This document shows, in pieces, positions 37,514 through 47,147 of a stretch of DNA of 64,000 nucleotides. The notes beneath the pieces were generated by a model. It had not been told where the DNA came from and did not search any database. It worked only from the letters and a program-made list of their open reading frames with translations. The translations under genes and the position numbers were made by a program. The DNA is taken from positions 62,001 to 126,000 of the forward strand of contig CALDUT010000007.1 in assembly GCA_937924775.1 (NCBI GenBank), written 5' to 3'. Position 1 is the first letter of the stretch. Each line of letters opens with the position of its first letter. The stretch comes from an uncultured Gemmata sp. (GTDB lineage: Bacteria; Planctomycetota; Planctomycetia; Gemmatales; Gemmataceae).

Positions 37514-38572
37514 TTAGCCGACGCGGAACACCGCCACCGCGCCGGTCCCGGATCCCGCGGCCAGGTTCTGGTCGTTTGGCGACCACTCCAATACCGACGC
37601 TTCAGCCTCCGGGAAACGAAATTCGCCCACCAGTGGGTTGCGGCGGTTGTGCGGTTGCCATAGCAGCACTTTCCCGTCCAGGCCGGCGGAGGCGAGTAAG
37701 AAGCCCCGGGCTTGGTACGCCAAGGCACTGATGCTCGATTCTTCCTCGTGCCCCATGAGCATCTGGGGTTTGGAGCCTTCGGGGCCTTGGGGGCCGGCCT
37801 GACAATCCCAGATACACACCACCGGGCCGCCGCCGGTTGCCAGATACCGCGACGAGTAATCCCAGGCCAATTCCCGCACCTTGGTGCGGTAACCCCACAT
37901 TTGCAGATCGCGAAGCGACTCGAAATACCAGAAGTGAACGGTGGCATCCTGGTTGCCGTGGGCGAGTACCTGACCATCCGGGCTCCACGCCATGGCCAGC
38001 GGCGAACCTTTCCAGGCCAGCACCCGGACCGGTTCGCTGCTGGCCAAGGGGTCGTAGGTGGTGGCCGCTCCGTAGGCCAGGACGGTGAGTTGGTGCGTGC
38101 CGGGCCGCCACTTCACATCCATCACCGTACCAGCTTGCGGCGGCAGTTCCCGGATCAAATCCCCGGTGTGGCTCCACACTTTCGCCTTCTTGCCCGCGGC
38201 GCTGGCCACATATTGCCCGCTGGGGTGCCAGACGACTTTCTCCGCCCACGAAGCGCCGGCGTCCAGCTCGCGGGCCAGTTGCCCGCTGGTGGTGTCCCAC
38301 AACCGCACGCGAGAGTCTTGCCCCACCGAGGCCAGTAAGGAACCGTGGGGTTGCCATGCAATCGCGGTGGTGCCAAACCCGTGACCGGGCAGGCGGTGAA
38401 CCTCTTGACCACTGACGCTATCGAAGATCGTGATCGGGCCGCTGACCGCTGCGGCGGCCAAGCGGGTACCATCGGGTGACCACGCCAGGCTGATCGCATG
38501 ATCGGGCACCGCGGCTTGCCATAGCGTCCGCAGGCGATTCTCCGGTCGGCCAAAAAGATTTGAAAGCGGCAT
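37514..38572 (-). CDS. WD40 repeat protein
   Basis: The ATG at 38572 (MPLSNLFGRPENRL) has GGGGA six bases upstream; the longer frame upstream looks non-coding. The 352-residue protein is a seven-bladed propeller with repeats such as SLAWSPDGTRLAAAAVSGPI, IAWQPHGSLLASVGQDSRVRLWD, MAWSPDGQVLAHGNQDATVHFW and ALAYQARGFLLASAGLDGKVLLW. No signal peptide, so it probably acts as a cytoplasmic scaffold. Planctomycetes have many; partners unknown. Confidence 0.85.
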   Translation of the reverse strand: MPLSNLFGRPENRLRTLWQAAVPDHAISLAWSPDGTRLAAAAVSGPITIFDSVSGQEVHRLPGHGFGTTAIAWQPHGSLLASVGQDSRVRLWDTTSGQLARELDAGASWAEKVVWHPSGQYVASAAGKKAKVWSHTGDLIRELPPQAGTVMDVKWRPGTHQLTVLAYGAATTYDPLASSEPVRVLAWKGSPLAMAWSPDGQVLAHGNQDATVHFWYFESLRDLQMWGYRTKVRELAWDYSSRYLATGGGPVVCIWDCQAGPQGPEGSKPQMLMGHEEESSISALAYQARGFLLASAGLDGKVLLWQPHNRRNPLVGEFRFPEAEASVLEWSPNDQNLAAGSGTGAVAVFRVG

Positions 38573-38837
38573 CAGAATTCCCCATCGGGAGAAGACCTTG
38601 GAGCGTAGTCCACGCCGCTCGTCGAGCGGCTGCGGCCAGCCGCCTGCGCACAGGCACGCACCCCGGCCACCACGGCGGCTAACTCTATCGGCCAGGCACC
38701 GCGTGCTGCGACTGGGTGTTCCGGTATCCAGAACCTCGCGGTGCGACGGGGGCCGTCTGTTTCGGTCACAGCCTGCTACGGCCTTGGGCACCAGCCGCTA
38801 AGCGGAGGACGATGGACCGTTGCGATTCGGGAACCGT

Positions 38838-39911
38838 TTACGCCAGGCAGCTCTTGAAGCCCGCGGTGAGGGCGTCGCGATCGAGGTTACGGCCGATGAA
38901 GACCAGTTTGTTTGCCCGCGGCGTCGTCCCCCACGGCTTATCGAGTTTACCGTCGAAGAGCATGTGAACGCCTTGGAAAACGAAGCGGTGTGGCTCGCCC
39001 TTGATCGCTAAGACTCCCTTCATGCGGAAGATGTCCGGCCCTTTTTCTTGCAACAATTTGCTCATCCACTGATTCAGCTTCTTGGCGTCCAGGTCGCCCT
39101 CCAGGGCAATGCCCACACTGCTGACAGCGCTATCGTGAACGTGATCCGGTTCTTCGGCCATGCCCAGTGCCTGCGTGGTGGCGGGGGCGTGTTCGCAGTG
39201 GCCGTGTTCGTGGTCGCAGTGCGAATGATCTTCGTGGGCGAAGGCGCGATGGTGGTTGCGGGTTTTGAGGAATTCGGGTTCGTGTTCCAAAATCCGGTCG
39301 AGATCAAAGCCTTTGATGTTCAACACATGATTGAGGTCGATTTGGGCATTGTGGGTGCGGTGGATGGTGGCGGTGGCGTTCATTTTGCGGATCATCCGCT
39401 CGAGCCGGTCGAGTTCCACCGGGGTGACCAGATCGATCTTGTTGAGCAAAATGACATCCGCGAAGGCGATTTGTTCTTGCACTTCGTGGCTGTCCCAGTG
39501 CAACAGAACGTGTTTGGCATCAACTACCGTCACAATGCCATCGATGGTGGTTTTGGCTTGGATTTCACTATCCATGAAGAAGGTTTGCGCTACCGGGCCG
39601 GGGTCGGCCATGCCCGTGGTTTCGATGAGGATATAGTCGAATTTGTCGCGGCGCTTCATCAGATTGCCCAAAATCCGGATGAGGTCGCCGCGCACGGTGC
39701 AGCAGATGCACCCGTTGTTCATTTCGAAGATTTCTTCTTCGGCATTGATGACGAGGTCTTGATCGACGCCGATTTCGCCAAATTCGTTTTCGATGACGGC
39801 AATGCGCTTGCCATGGTGGGCCGTGAGAATATGGTTCAGCAGCGTGGTTTTGCCGGCCCCGAGAAAGCCGGTCAGGACGGTGACGGGAACGCGAGCATTC
39901 GTGGCCGACAT
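38838..39911 (-). CDS. G3E (CobW/YjiA) GTPase with His-rich metal region
   Basis: Metal-chaperone GTPase of the COG0523 family. The P-loop GFLGAGKTT lies at residues 15-23, the metal-binding CxCC motif CICC near 69, a Walker B-like [10 protein letters not shown] and the NKID specificity motif in [10 protein letters not shown] histidine-rich loop (about 225-255, [17 protein letters not shown]) suggests zinc or another transition metal. The C-terminal CobW_C domain is complete. It is not near cobalamin or nitrile hydratase genes, so zinc homeostasis is the best guess. Confidence 0.9.
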   Translation of the reverse strand: MSATNARVPVTVLTGFLGAGKTTLLNHILTAHHGKRIAVIENEFGEIGVDQDLVINAEEEIFEMNNGCICCTVRGDLIRILGNLMKRRDKFDYILIETTGMADPGPVAQTFFMDSEIQAKTTIDGIVTVVDAKHVLLHWDSHEVQEQIAFADVILLNKIDLVTPVELDRLERMIRKMNATATIHRTHNAQIDLNHVLNIKGFDLDRILEHEPEFLKTRNHHRAFAHEDHSHCDHEHGHCEHAPATTQALGMAEEPDHVHDSAVSSVGIALEGDLDAKKLNQWMSKLLQEKGPDIFRMKGVLAIKGEPHRFVFQGVHMLFDGKLDKPWGTTPRANKLVFIGRNLDRDALTAGFKSCLA

Positions 39912-39998
39912 GCAACTACCCCTGTTCGAGTCGATGAAAGCGAACAGAGGAATTGTACCACGCTCGGCCCCCGCGCGAAGCTAAGTAGACGGCGGGGG

Positions 39999-40015
39999 TG
40001 TCGGAATTTCCGACA
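39999..40015 (-). terminator. 17-bp palindrome, second copy
   Basis: TGTCGGAATTTCCGACA, differing by one base from the copy at 31401-31417 and with the same GGGGG left flank. It lies 90 bases past the stop of the secreted protein at 40106 and 88 bases upstream of the GTPase start. Confidence 0.45.
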
Positions 40016-40105
40016 GTGGCCTCTCAGCGACTTTGGGCTGTCGTGACTACGACGGGGGCCTCCGCGTTGGCAGGTCGGAATTGCACCCCCCTTGGGCAAG
40101 GGAAA

Positions 40106-41065
40106 TCACACGTTGTCCGGCTGTTCGGGTCGCCGTGGGGCATCACCCTCGGGCCGACCAGGGCCGAACAGACCCGGCAGCGGGAAACGACCATCGGGCA
40201 GCCGCTCGAACAGCCGTTGGAATTGGTCGTCGTTGAGAATTTTCTTCATAGTCTCGAGGGCATCCTTTTGCATGGCTTCGATCGTTTCTTGAATTTCCTG
40301 ACGCGGAATCAGACCCTCACGAACTTTCTCTCCGAATTCGCGCATCTTACGCCCTTGGGCTTCCAGCAGTTCGCGAATGTCGCCCTGTTGGCGATCGCTG
40401 AGTTTCAGGCCGCCGAAGAGCCGCTCGAAAGTGGGATTCCGACCGGCTGCCGGCGGTTGTGGCGGTTGCGGGGCGGGGGGTGGCTCAGGCGTTTGAGAAC
40501 CGGGCCGAGTCGGACGTTCCGGCGGCCCCATCGGCCCACCTGGTCCACGCGGTCCCATGCCCCAAGGCCCACCCCCACCCCACGGACCACCAAAACCCCA
40601 CGGGCCGCGGCCCCGCTCTGGATCGCCGCCCTCCCGCCGTTGCATGTTCCGTTGGATTTCTTGAATCAGTTTCTGGGCCGCTACGGCCTTGGCCGGATCG
40701 CGCCCCGCGAGCAACTGTTCGAGGGCCGGAATCGCTGGCGGACCGACGGCAATCACCGCGATCCGGGCACTTTCCCGGACCCCATCGTGGGGATCGGTGA
40801 TCCGCTCTAACAGAATCTTCACCCACGCCTCGATAGTCGGATCCGGCCGGGGGGCTGGGGGTCGGGGGCGTTCGGTGGGTTCTTTCCGGTCGTCTTTTTT
40901 GTCCGTTTTTTCCTTTTTGTCGCCTTTGTGTTTGTCGTCTCTGCCCGCTTTGCCGGGGGGGCCTTTGCCAAACGGGGGTTGGCCTTCGGCGAAAACAAGG
41001 GACGTGGTGGTCGCCATACCGGCCATCAAGGCTAGGGGAGCAACAACTTTCGTTAGCCAAAACAT
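40106..41065 (-). CDS. Secreted HEAT-like and Spy-like protein with Gly/Pro/Trp-rich segment
   Basis: The start at 41065 (MFWLTKVVAPLALMAGMATT) has GGGAGA nine bases upstream and gives a signal peptide. The 319-residue protein has a Lys-rich stretch, a single HEAT-like repeat pair (about 80-140: VRESARIAVIAVGPPAIPALEQLL), a low-complexity part (about 155-205, GPWGFGGPWGGGG), then a helical C-terminal domain (LKLSDRQQGDIRELLEAQGR) like the LTXXQ/Spy family. It is divergent from the sigma factor and may be its regulated target; that is inference. Confidence 0.7.
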   Translation of the reverse strand: MFWLTKVVAPLALMAGMATTTSLVFAEGQPPFGKGPPGKAGRDDKHKGDKKEKTDKKDDRKEPTERPRPPAPRPDPTIEAWVKILLERITDPHDGVRESARIAVIAVGPPAIPALEQLLAGRDPAKAVAAQKLIQEIQRNMQRREGGDPERGRGPWGFGGPWGGGGPWGMGPRGPGGPMGPPERPTRPGSQTPEPPPAPQPPQPPAAGRNPTFERLFGGLKLSDRQQGDIRELLEAQGRKMREFGEKVREGLIPRQEIQETIEAMQKDALETMKKILNDDQFQRLFERLPDGRFPLPGLFGPGRPEGDAPRRPEQPDNV

Positions 41066-41258
41066 ACCGGGTTCTCCCATCGGTTGAGGGATTCGCGACT
41101 TTGGTCGCGCCGTTCCGCGTCAACTCTGTCATAATGAAAAACGGCACAGCGGCACAATGGAGACATCCACGACACGCTCAGAGCTTTTTCCTGTGGCTGC
41201 TGGGTGAATTTCGCGGTGTGCATACGTTTCATCTGATAGTTCCTGACGAGGACTGACA

Positions 41259-41897
41259 ATGCCCGCAGACAGCGAATCGGCGATTGCCAGATTGTTGGAG
41301 CAAGTGCGGGCTGGCGACCAACAGGCCTTAGCCGAACTGTACGCCCGCCACCGCGATAAACTCCGGCGTATGATACAGTTGCGGCTCGATCCCCGCCTCG
41401 CGGGGCGGGTTTCGCCGTCGGACATTTTGCAGGAAGCCTTCATCGACGCGGTCAAACGCATTCACCATTATTTTGAGAAGCCGGATCAGCCGTTTTTGGG
41501 TTGGCTGCGGCTGATTGTCGGTCAGCGCTTAGCCGACGTGCATCGCGAACATTTGGCGCTCAAACGCGCTGTGAGTCAGGAAATCCCGATGTATCGCAGC
41601 GGCCCCGGGGTGGATTCGGGGTGTTTGGCGGCGTGTCTTTTGGGCAACGGTACCAGCCCCAGCCATGCGGTAGCCCGTCGCGAAGCCGTCGCGCGACTCG
41701 AAGACGCCCTCGAGCACATGGATCCACTCGATCGGGAAGTCCTGGCCCTGCGGCACTTCGAGGAACTCAGTAATACCGAAACTGCGGCGATTCTCGGTAT
41801 CCAACCCGCCGCGGCCAGCAAACGCTATGTGCGGGCTTTGGCCCGGCTCAAACAGATTCTCGAAGCCCTCCAAGGCTTTGGCGCAAGCGAAGGATGA
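41259..41897 (+). CDS. ECF-type RNA polymerase sigma factor
   Basis: A 212-residue group 4 sigma factor. Region 2 contains SPSDILQEAFIDAVKRIHHYF and FLGWLRLIVGQRLADVHREHL, and region 4 LDPLDREVLALRHFEELSNTETAAILGI-type sequence with the helix-turn-helix. Planctomycete ECF sigma factors of this length often pair with a Ser/Thr kinase gene instead of a classic anti-sigma factor, and the kinase gene starts seven bases after this stop. A GACGAGGA stretch precedes the ATG. Confidence 0.92.
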   Translation: MPADSESAIARLLEQVRAGDQQALAELYARHRDKLRRMIQLRLDPRLAGRVSPSDILQEAFIDAVKRIHHYFEKPDQPFLGWLRLIVGQRLADVHREHLALKRAVSQEIPMYRSGPGVDSGCLAACLLGNGTSPSHAVARREAVARLEDALEHMDPLDREVLALRHFEELSNTETAAILGIQPAAASKRYVRALARLKQILEALQGFGASEG

Positions 41898-41904
41898 ACC
41901 CATC

Positions 41905-44472
41905 ATGACAACCGAAGACCGCGACCCGGTGGATATTCTGGCCGAAGAATTCGCCGATCGCTTGCGCCGCGGCGAGCATCCGTCGGTCAGCGATTATGCG
42001 TCCGCCCATCCGCAATACGCTGAGCAACTGCGGGAAATCCTCCCGGCGGTAGCGCAAATCGAGTTGTTGAAACGGTTTCGAGAATCGGGCGCAACGCTGA
42101 CGTTACCCGATCGGCTCGGCGATTTCCGGATTGTCCGCGAATTGGGCCGCGGTGGCATGGGGATTGTCTTTGAGGCGGTGCAGGAATCCTTGGGCCGCTC
42201 GGTGGCTTTGAAAGTGTTAGCCCGCCATGCCCAACTGGATCGCAAACGCCGCGAACGCTTCATCCGCGAAGCGCAGGCCGCAGCCAGATTGCACCATACT
42301 AACATCGTGCCGGTTTTTGGTGTCGGCGAGCAGGACGGCTTGCCCTATTACGTCATGCAATTGATCCCCGGCCGCGGCCTACACACCATCATCCGCCAGT
42401 GGCGAATCGAACTTGGCAAGGAGGCTCCGGCGGCCGCCACCGTCAGCACCCCTCCCGACACCGTTGCCGACGACATCCGCGAATCGCCTCCACCCCAAAG
42501 CCCCGGCAGGGCCCCCCCTTACGGCGATTGGCGGTTCGTGGCCGAAGTGGGCCGGCAAGCGGCTGATGCTTTGCACTACGCCCACAAACAGGGAGTCTTG
42601 CACCGCGACGTCAAACCGGCCAACTTGATTCTCGATGGGGAAACGGTGTGGATCGCCGATTTTGGCCTCGCAAAGATGACCAACACCGACGGCCTGACGG
42701 CCACCGGCGACATCCTCGGCACGCTGCAGTATCTTCCCCCCGAATGCCTGGTGGGCCTAGCCGACGTCCGCAGCGATGTTTACGGCCTCGGGGCGACGCT
42801 CTACGAACTGCTGACGCTCGAATCGCCCTACGCGGCGGAAACCCCGGCGCGGCTGATCAAACTGGTTGCGGATACCGACCCCCGACCACCGCGCGAAATC
42901 AACCCGCACATCCCCCGAGATCTGGAAACGATCGTTCTGAAGGCCATGGCCCGGCGACCCGACGACCGCTACGCCACCGCTGGTGAACTGGCCGAGGATC
43001 TCCAAGCCTTTCTCGACGATCGCTCGATCCAAGCCCGCCGTGCCTCCACCGCGGCCCGGTTGTGGCGCTGGTGCCGGCGTAACCCCGCGGTCGCCTCGTT
43101 GGCGGCCAGCACCATGCTCGCGTTCGCCCTGGCCGCGGCCGCCGGCTGGATCGGCTATGCCCGCGCCGAAGCCCGCCGCCTCGACGCCGAACGCGAACAA
43201 CACAACGCCATGCTGGCCAAAGCTGACGCCGAGCAGGCCAAAGCGATGGCCGAGCAGGCCAAAGCCGAAGCGCAACAGCTGGCGCAGCGGTTGGAAGAAA
43301 ATCTCCAACGCTCGTTAGAAACCTTCGAGAAGGTGTTTGAAGCCGCGGGCGGATCGAATCCGCAGAACCTGGTGATTCCGTTGCCGCCGATGATGTTTGG
43401 CCGCGGTCCCGGCGGCCCGGACCGTTGGTTCGGTGGCCCGGGAGGAGTCTGGATGGCGCTGGGGAGCGACCCGGACCGCGGACCGGTCAGCATGGGCGGC
43501 CCGGGCGGCTCCGGCGGAGCTCCGCCCAACCCGCAATCGGGGCCAGGGCTGTCAGCGGCTGCCTCCGAGGCCACCGACAAAGCTACCATTCTCGAAGCCG
43601 TACTCAGCTTCTACGACAAATTCTCCGAGCAGAACCCGCCGACCCCGCAATTGCAATTCGAAGCCGCCAAGGCCTCGCGCCGCGTCTGCGAAGCCCATCT
43701 GTGGTCCAAACGGCCCGAAACTTCGGCCTCGGCCGTCGCCGCGTTCCGCCGTGCGGTCAACCTGCTCGAACCCCTCGTCCAGCGGTTTCCCCACGATGAG
43801 GCCATGCGCACCGAACTGATCCTCACCTATCTGGCCGCTCCGGAAGACGCCTATCCCTACAATCGGGACGAACCCTTCCGCCAGGCGGTCGAACTGGCCG
43901 CCGGCCATCCCTGGCTGACCGGGACCGTCCAATTCCGCATCGGCTTGATCCGCACGGCTCGCGGTGACTGGCCCGAAGCAGAAATCGCCTTTCATGAAGC
44001 TCTGGATACGCTCCTGAGCGTTCCGCCGCCGCAGCGACCGGCTCACGCCCATCTGGACATTGCCTGTGTGCGGCTGCACTTGGCATGGGCCCAAGGCCGG
44101 CAACGGGGCTGGGCCGCGGCCCGCAAAGTGCTGAATGATTCTGTTCGCGAATTGGCTCCCCTGGCCCCCAAAATCGAACTGCGTGGCCCGCCGGCTGCCC
44201 GCGGCGAGCCTGTCCTCACCCCCGCGCAACAGCTCATGGCCCTCACCTATTTCGCCCTCTACGACGTGTGCGAAAAGCTCAACGACACCGCAGCGATGGA
44301 ATCCATTCGCCTGCGGGCGGGGCAATTCGGCCTGGCCCTCAACGAGGCCGGCGGCCGCTGGCGGAACCCGTGGGGCGGCGGCTTCGGCGGCCCGCCCTTC
44401 GGCTGGCCGGGCAAGAAGGACGGACCGCCCAAAAAGGACAAGGACAAAGACGGACCGAAGGCCAAGGACTAA
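41905..44472 (+). CDS. Membrane-anchored Ser/Thr protein kinase
   Basis: The ATG at 41905 follows the sigma stop by seven bases; an AAGGA box is 11 bases upstream. The 855-residue protein has an N-terminal helical segment (1-70), a kinase domain (about 73-370; GRGGMGIVFEA, ALKVL lysine, catalytic HRDVKPANL at 233, DFGLAK at 252) and a membrane helix near 405-420. A coiled coil and a Gly/Pro-rich stretch follow, then a TPR-like exported part. The kinase domain has an extra Pro-rich loop of about 40 residues between its lobes. It probably controls the adjacent sigma factor. Confidence 0.93.
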   Translation: MTTEDRDPVDILAEEFADRLRRGEHPSVSDYASAHPQYAEQLREILPAVAQIELLKRFRESGATLTLPDRLGDFRIVRELGRGGMGIVFEAVQESLGRSVALKVLARHAQLDRKRRERFIREAQAAARLHHTNIVPVFGVGEQDGLPYYVMQLIPGRGLHTIIRQWRIELGKEAPAAATVSTPPDTVADDIRESPPPQSPGRAPPYGDWRFVAEVGRQAADALHYAHKQGVLHRDVKPANLILDGETVWIADFGLAKMTNTDGLTATGDILGTLQYLPPECLVGLADVRSDVYGLGATLYELLTLESPYAAETPARLIKLVADTDPRPPREINPHIPRDLETIVLKAMARRPDDRYATAGELAEDLQAFLDDRSIQARRASTAARLWRWCRRNPAVASLAASTMLAFALAAAAGWIGYARAEARRLDAEREQHNAMLAKADAEQAKAMAEQAKAEAQQLAQRLEENLQRSLETFEKVFEAAGGSNPQNLVIPLPPMMFGRGPGGPDRWFGGPGGVWMALGSDPDRGPVSMGGPGGSGGAPPNPQSGPGLSAAASEATDKATILEAVLSFYDKFSEQNPPTPQLQFEAAKASRRVCEAHLWSKRPETSASAVAAFRRAVNLLEPLVQRFPHDEAMRTELILTYLAAPEDAYPYNRDEPFRQAVELAAGHPWLTGTVQFRIGLIRTARGDWPEAEIAFHEALDTLLSVPPPQRPAHAHLDIACVRLHLAWAQGRQRGWAAARKVLNDSVRELAPLAPKIELRGPPAARGEPVLTPAQQLMALTYFALYDVCEKLNDTAAMESIRLRAGQFGLALNEAGGRWRNPWGGGFGGPPFGWPGKKDGPPKKDKDKDGPKAKD

Positions 44473-44682
44473 CCCGAGCTTCCCACAGAGGTGATCTGGA
44501 CAAGCGGACAGAATCGCATCCCACATGGCCGGTCGCTTCCCTGCGGACACGCGGGCTGGCGGCGGAAATCAGTGAGAGTCGCAGTCGTCGTCTGGGGATC
44601 CCGCGGCGCAGAATCCACCCACCCGCGCCTGATCAGCTTGGGAAAGGATATTCGCTGGCGGCGAGCGCGGCCTTTCGCCGGC

Positions 44683-46923
44683 TCAGGGGCGGCGACTGCG
44701 ACCGCGGCGAGCCGGTTTGGCCAATTTGGGCGTTGGCGGGGGGGGCAGAGGTTCGTTCACTTGCTCCAAGAACCGCACCTGGCTGCGGATCAGCGGTTGC
44801 CCTTCCGCGGGTACCACGCGGCGATAGGTGCCATCGGGCAACAGTTCGCGGGCTTTCACATTATCGGCCAGGGTGGTGCGCAGAATGTCGATGACCCGCT
44901 GTTTCAAATCGGGTTGCTCGATGGGAAAGACCACTTCCACCCGCCGGCTGAGGTTGCGGTCCATCCAGTCCGCACTGCCGATGTATACCTCTGGATTGCC
45001 GCCATTTTCAAAGTAGAAGATCCGGCTGTGTTCCAAGAAACGATCCACGACAGAAATCACCCGAATATTCTCACTGACACCGGGAAGGCCTGGCCGCAGC
45101 GAACAGATGCCGCGGCAGGCGATCTCGATTTTCACCCCCGCCTGGCTGGCCCGGTACAGCGCTTTGACCACCGCCGGTTCGAGAATGCCGTTGACCTTCA
45201 CTTGCAGCCGGGCCGGTTTGCCCGCACGCTGGTTGGCGGCTTCGCGGTCGATCATCTCGATCATCTGGTTTTGCATATGCACCGGGGCGACGATCAACTT
45301 CCGCATCGGTGGTAGCGTCGTGCTGGCGGTCAGATGGTTGAAAAGCAGGGTGGCATCTTCGGCAAACTCAGGATTGCAGGTGAACAGGCCCAAATCGGTA
45401 TAGACGCGGGCCGTCTGCGGGTTGTAGTTGCCAGTAGACAAATGAACATAGCGACGAATGACATGGTCTTCATCGCGGCGAACCACCAAAGCGATTTTGC
45501 AGTGCGTTTTCAACCCCACAAAGCCGAACACGACATGGACGCCAGCTTTTTCTAACTCGCGGGCCCACAGAATGTTACGTTCTTCGTCCATCCGAGCTTT
45601 GAGCTCCACGACCGCGGTCACCTGCTTGCCCCGGTCGGCGGCTCGTTGCAACGCCCGAACGATGGGCGAATCGCTACTGGTCCGGTAGAGCGTTTGTTTG
45701 ATGGCCAAGACGCGATCGTCGCTGGCCGCAGCTTCGATGAAGTCGACCACCGGGGCGAACGATTCATACGGATGAAAGACCAGCACATCGCGGCCACGGA
45801 TCACCGACCACGGGTTGGTAGCTTGGGCGAAAGCGGCCACCGGGGCCGGGGTAAACGGCGGATCGCGCAGCTCGGCATAACCGGAGATGCCATAGATTTG
45901 GAAGAGGCCCGTGAGGTCGAGCATGCCCGGAATCGGGCAGACGTCGGCGGTGTTGAGGTTCAGCCCATCGGTAAGAAACAACACCATATCCGGCGGTGCG
46001 CCTTCTTCGATCTCCAGCCGCACCGGATGGCCGCGGCGCCGGGCCCGTACATGGGCTTCGATTTCTTCGAGCAGGTCGTCCACTTCGTCGTCGAGTTCGT
46101 ATTCGCTGTCGCGCGTCAGCCGGAAGGCGATGGCCGGGCCGGTTTCCAAACCGGGGAACAAATCCGCCAGATGCAAGCGGATGGCATCTTCCAGCGGCAA
46201 GAACGCGTGCGCCGGCGGGGGCGATGGTGGCATTTCGCCGTTGACCGTGGGGTTGCGGTCGGTGAGGGTGTCGTTTCTGCTGGTGTTGGCATTGGTCGCT
46301 TTCGCTTCGGCGGGCAGCACGAGGAAGCGTGGCAGAACGCTGGGCACTTGCACAATCGCGTAGATGGTTTCGGCATTGTTGGGGCGGCGGAGCATGACCG
46401 CGAGGTTGAGGGTTTTGTTGGACAAATGCGGGAAGGGGTGAGCCGGATCGGTCGACAGGGGCGTTAGCACGGGGAAGATTTCCCGCGTGAAGACGTCGTG
46501 AACGTAGGCCAACTCCGGGGCTGTCAGTTGGTCGATGGTGCGCAGCACGATACCGCGTGCGGCCAGCGCCGGCAGAACTTCCTCCCGCAGGACGCGATAT
46601 TGTTCGTGAACCAATTCCCGCGTCAGTTCGCGGATGCGATCAAGCTGTACGCGGGGCGGCATCTGATCGGCCCCCGACCCCACCGGAATGTTGGCCTGCA
46701 CCTTCTGCTGCACATTTCCCACCCGCACCATGTAGAATTCATCCAAATTCGAGCTGAAAATCGCCAGAAATTTCAGCCGCTCCAGCATCGGTACGCTGGG
46801 GTCTTGCGCTTCCTCCAAGACACGGCGATTGAATTCCAGCCAGCTGAGGTCGCGGTTGATGTATAACGCGGGGTCGTCGAGATTGACGACAGTTTGTGGG
46901 GCTTGCACGGTCAGCGCTCCCAA
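44683..46923 (-). CDS. ppk1: Polyphosphate kinase 1
   Basis: Makes polyphosphate from ATP, reversibly. The N-terminal domain begins LYINRDLSWLEFNRRVLEEA and SSNLDEFYMVRVG. The catalytic core has RTSSDSPIVRAL, VTAVVELKARMDEERN and FVGLKTHCK, which holds the autophosphorylated histidine; near the end EVYIGSADWMDRNLSRRVEV. The 746 residues are about 60 more than in E. coli because of a low-complexity loop near 200-240 and a basic Pro-rich tail. It stands alone. Confidence 0.97.
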   Translation of the reverse strand: MGALTVQAPQTVVNLDDPALYINRDLSWLEFNRRVLEEAQDPSVPMLERLKFLAIFSSNLDEFYMVRVGNVQQKVQANIPVGSGADQMPPRVQLDRIRELTRELVHEQYRVLREEVLPALAARGIVLRTIDQLTAPELAYVHDVFTREIFPVLTPLSTDPAHPFPHLSNKTLNLAVMLRRPNNAETIYAIVQVPSVLPRFLVLPAEAKATNANTSRNDTLTDRNPTVNGEMPPSPPPAHAFLPLEDAIRLHLADLFPGLETGPAIAFRLTRDSEYELDDEVDDLLEEIEAHVRARRRGHPVRLEIEEGAPPDMVLFLTDGLNLNTADVCPIPGMLDLTGLFQIYGISGYAELRDPPFTPAPVAAFAQATNPWSVIRGRDVLVFHPYESFAPVVDFIEAAASDDRVLAIKQTLYRTSSDSPIVRALQRAADRGKQVTAVVELKARMDEERNILWARELEKAGVHVVFGFVGLKTHCKIALVVRRDEDHVIRRYVHLSTGNYNPQTARVYTDLGLFTCNPEFAEDATLLFNHLTASTTLPPMRKLIVAPVHMQNQMIEMIDREAANQRAGKPARLQVKVNGILEPAVVKALYRASQAGVKIEIACRGICSLRPGLPGVSENIRVISVVDRFLEHSRIFYFENGGNPEVYIGSADWMDRNLSRRVEVVFPIEQPDLKQRVIDILRTTLADNVKARELLPDGTYRRVVPAEGQPLIRSQVRFLEQVNEPLPPPPTPKLAKPARRGRSRRP

Positions 46924-47147
46924 GGCCTATCCTTTGTTCGATCATCCAGTATAGACGTTGGAGTTGCCGGAAGAACAGAGCAACCCTGGGCCAAGCCTGT
47001 CGATACCCTGCCGGCGAGAAGCCCAACGAAGGGCGATAGCGGTGAAATACGAGAAGAACAATCGTTGGATTCTCTGGCTAGGCGGCGATTCGCGGACCCA
47101 GCACTTGCTCTTCCCTTTATGGCGTGGTTGTGGCATGCTCTGGCCGT

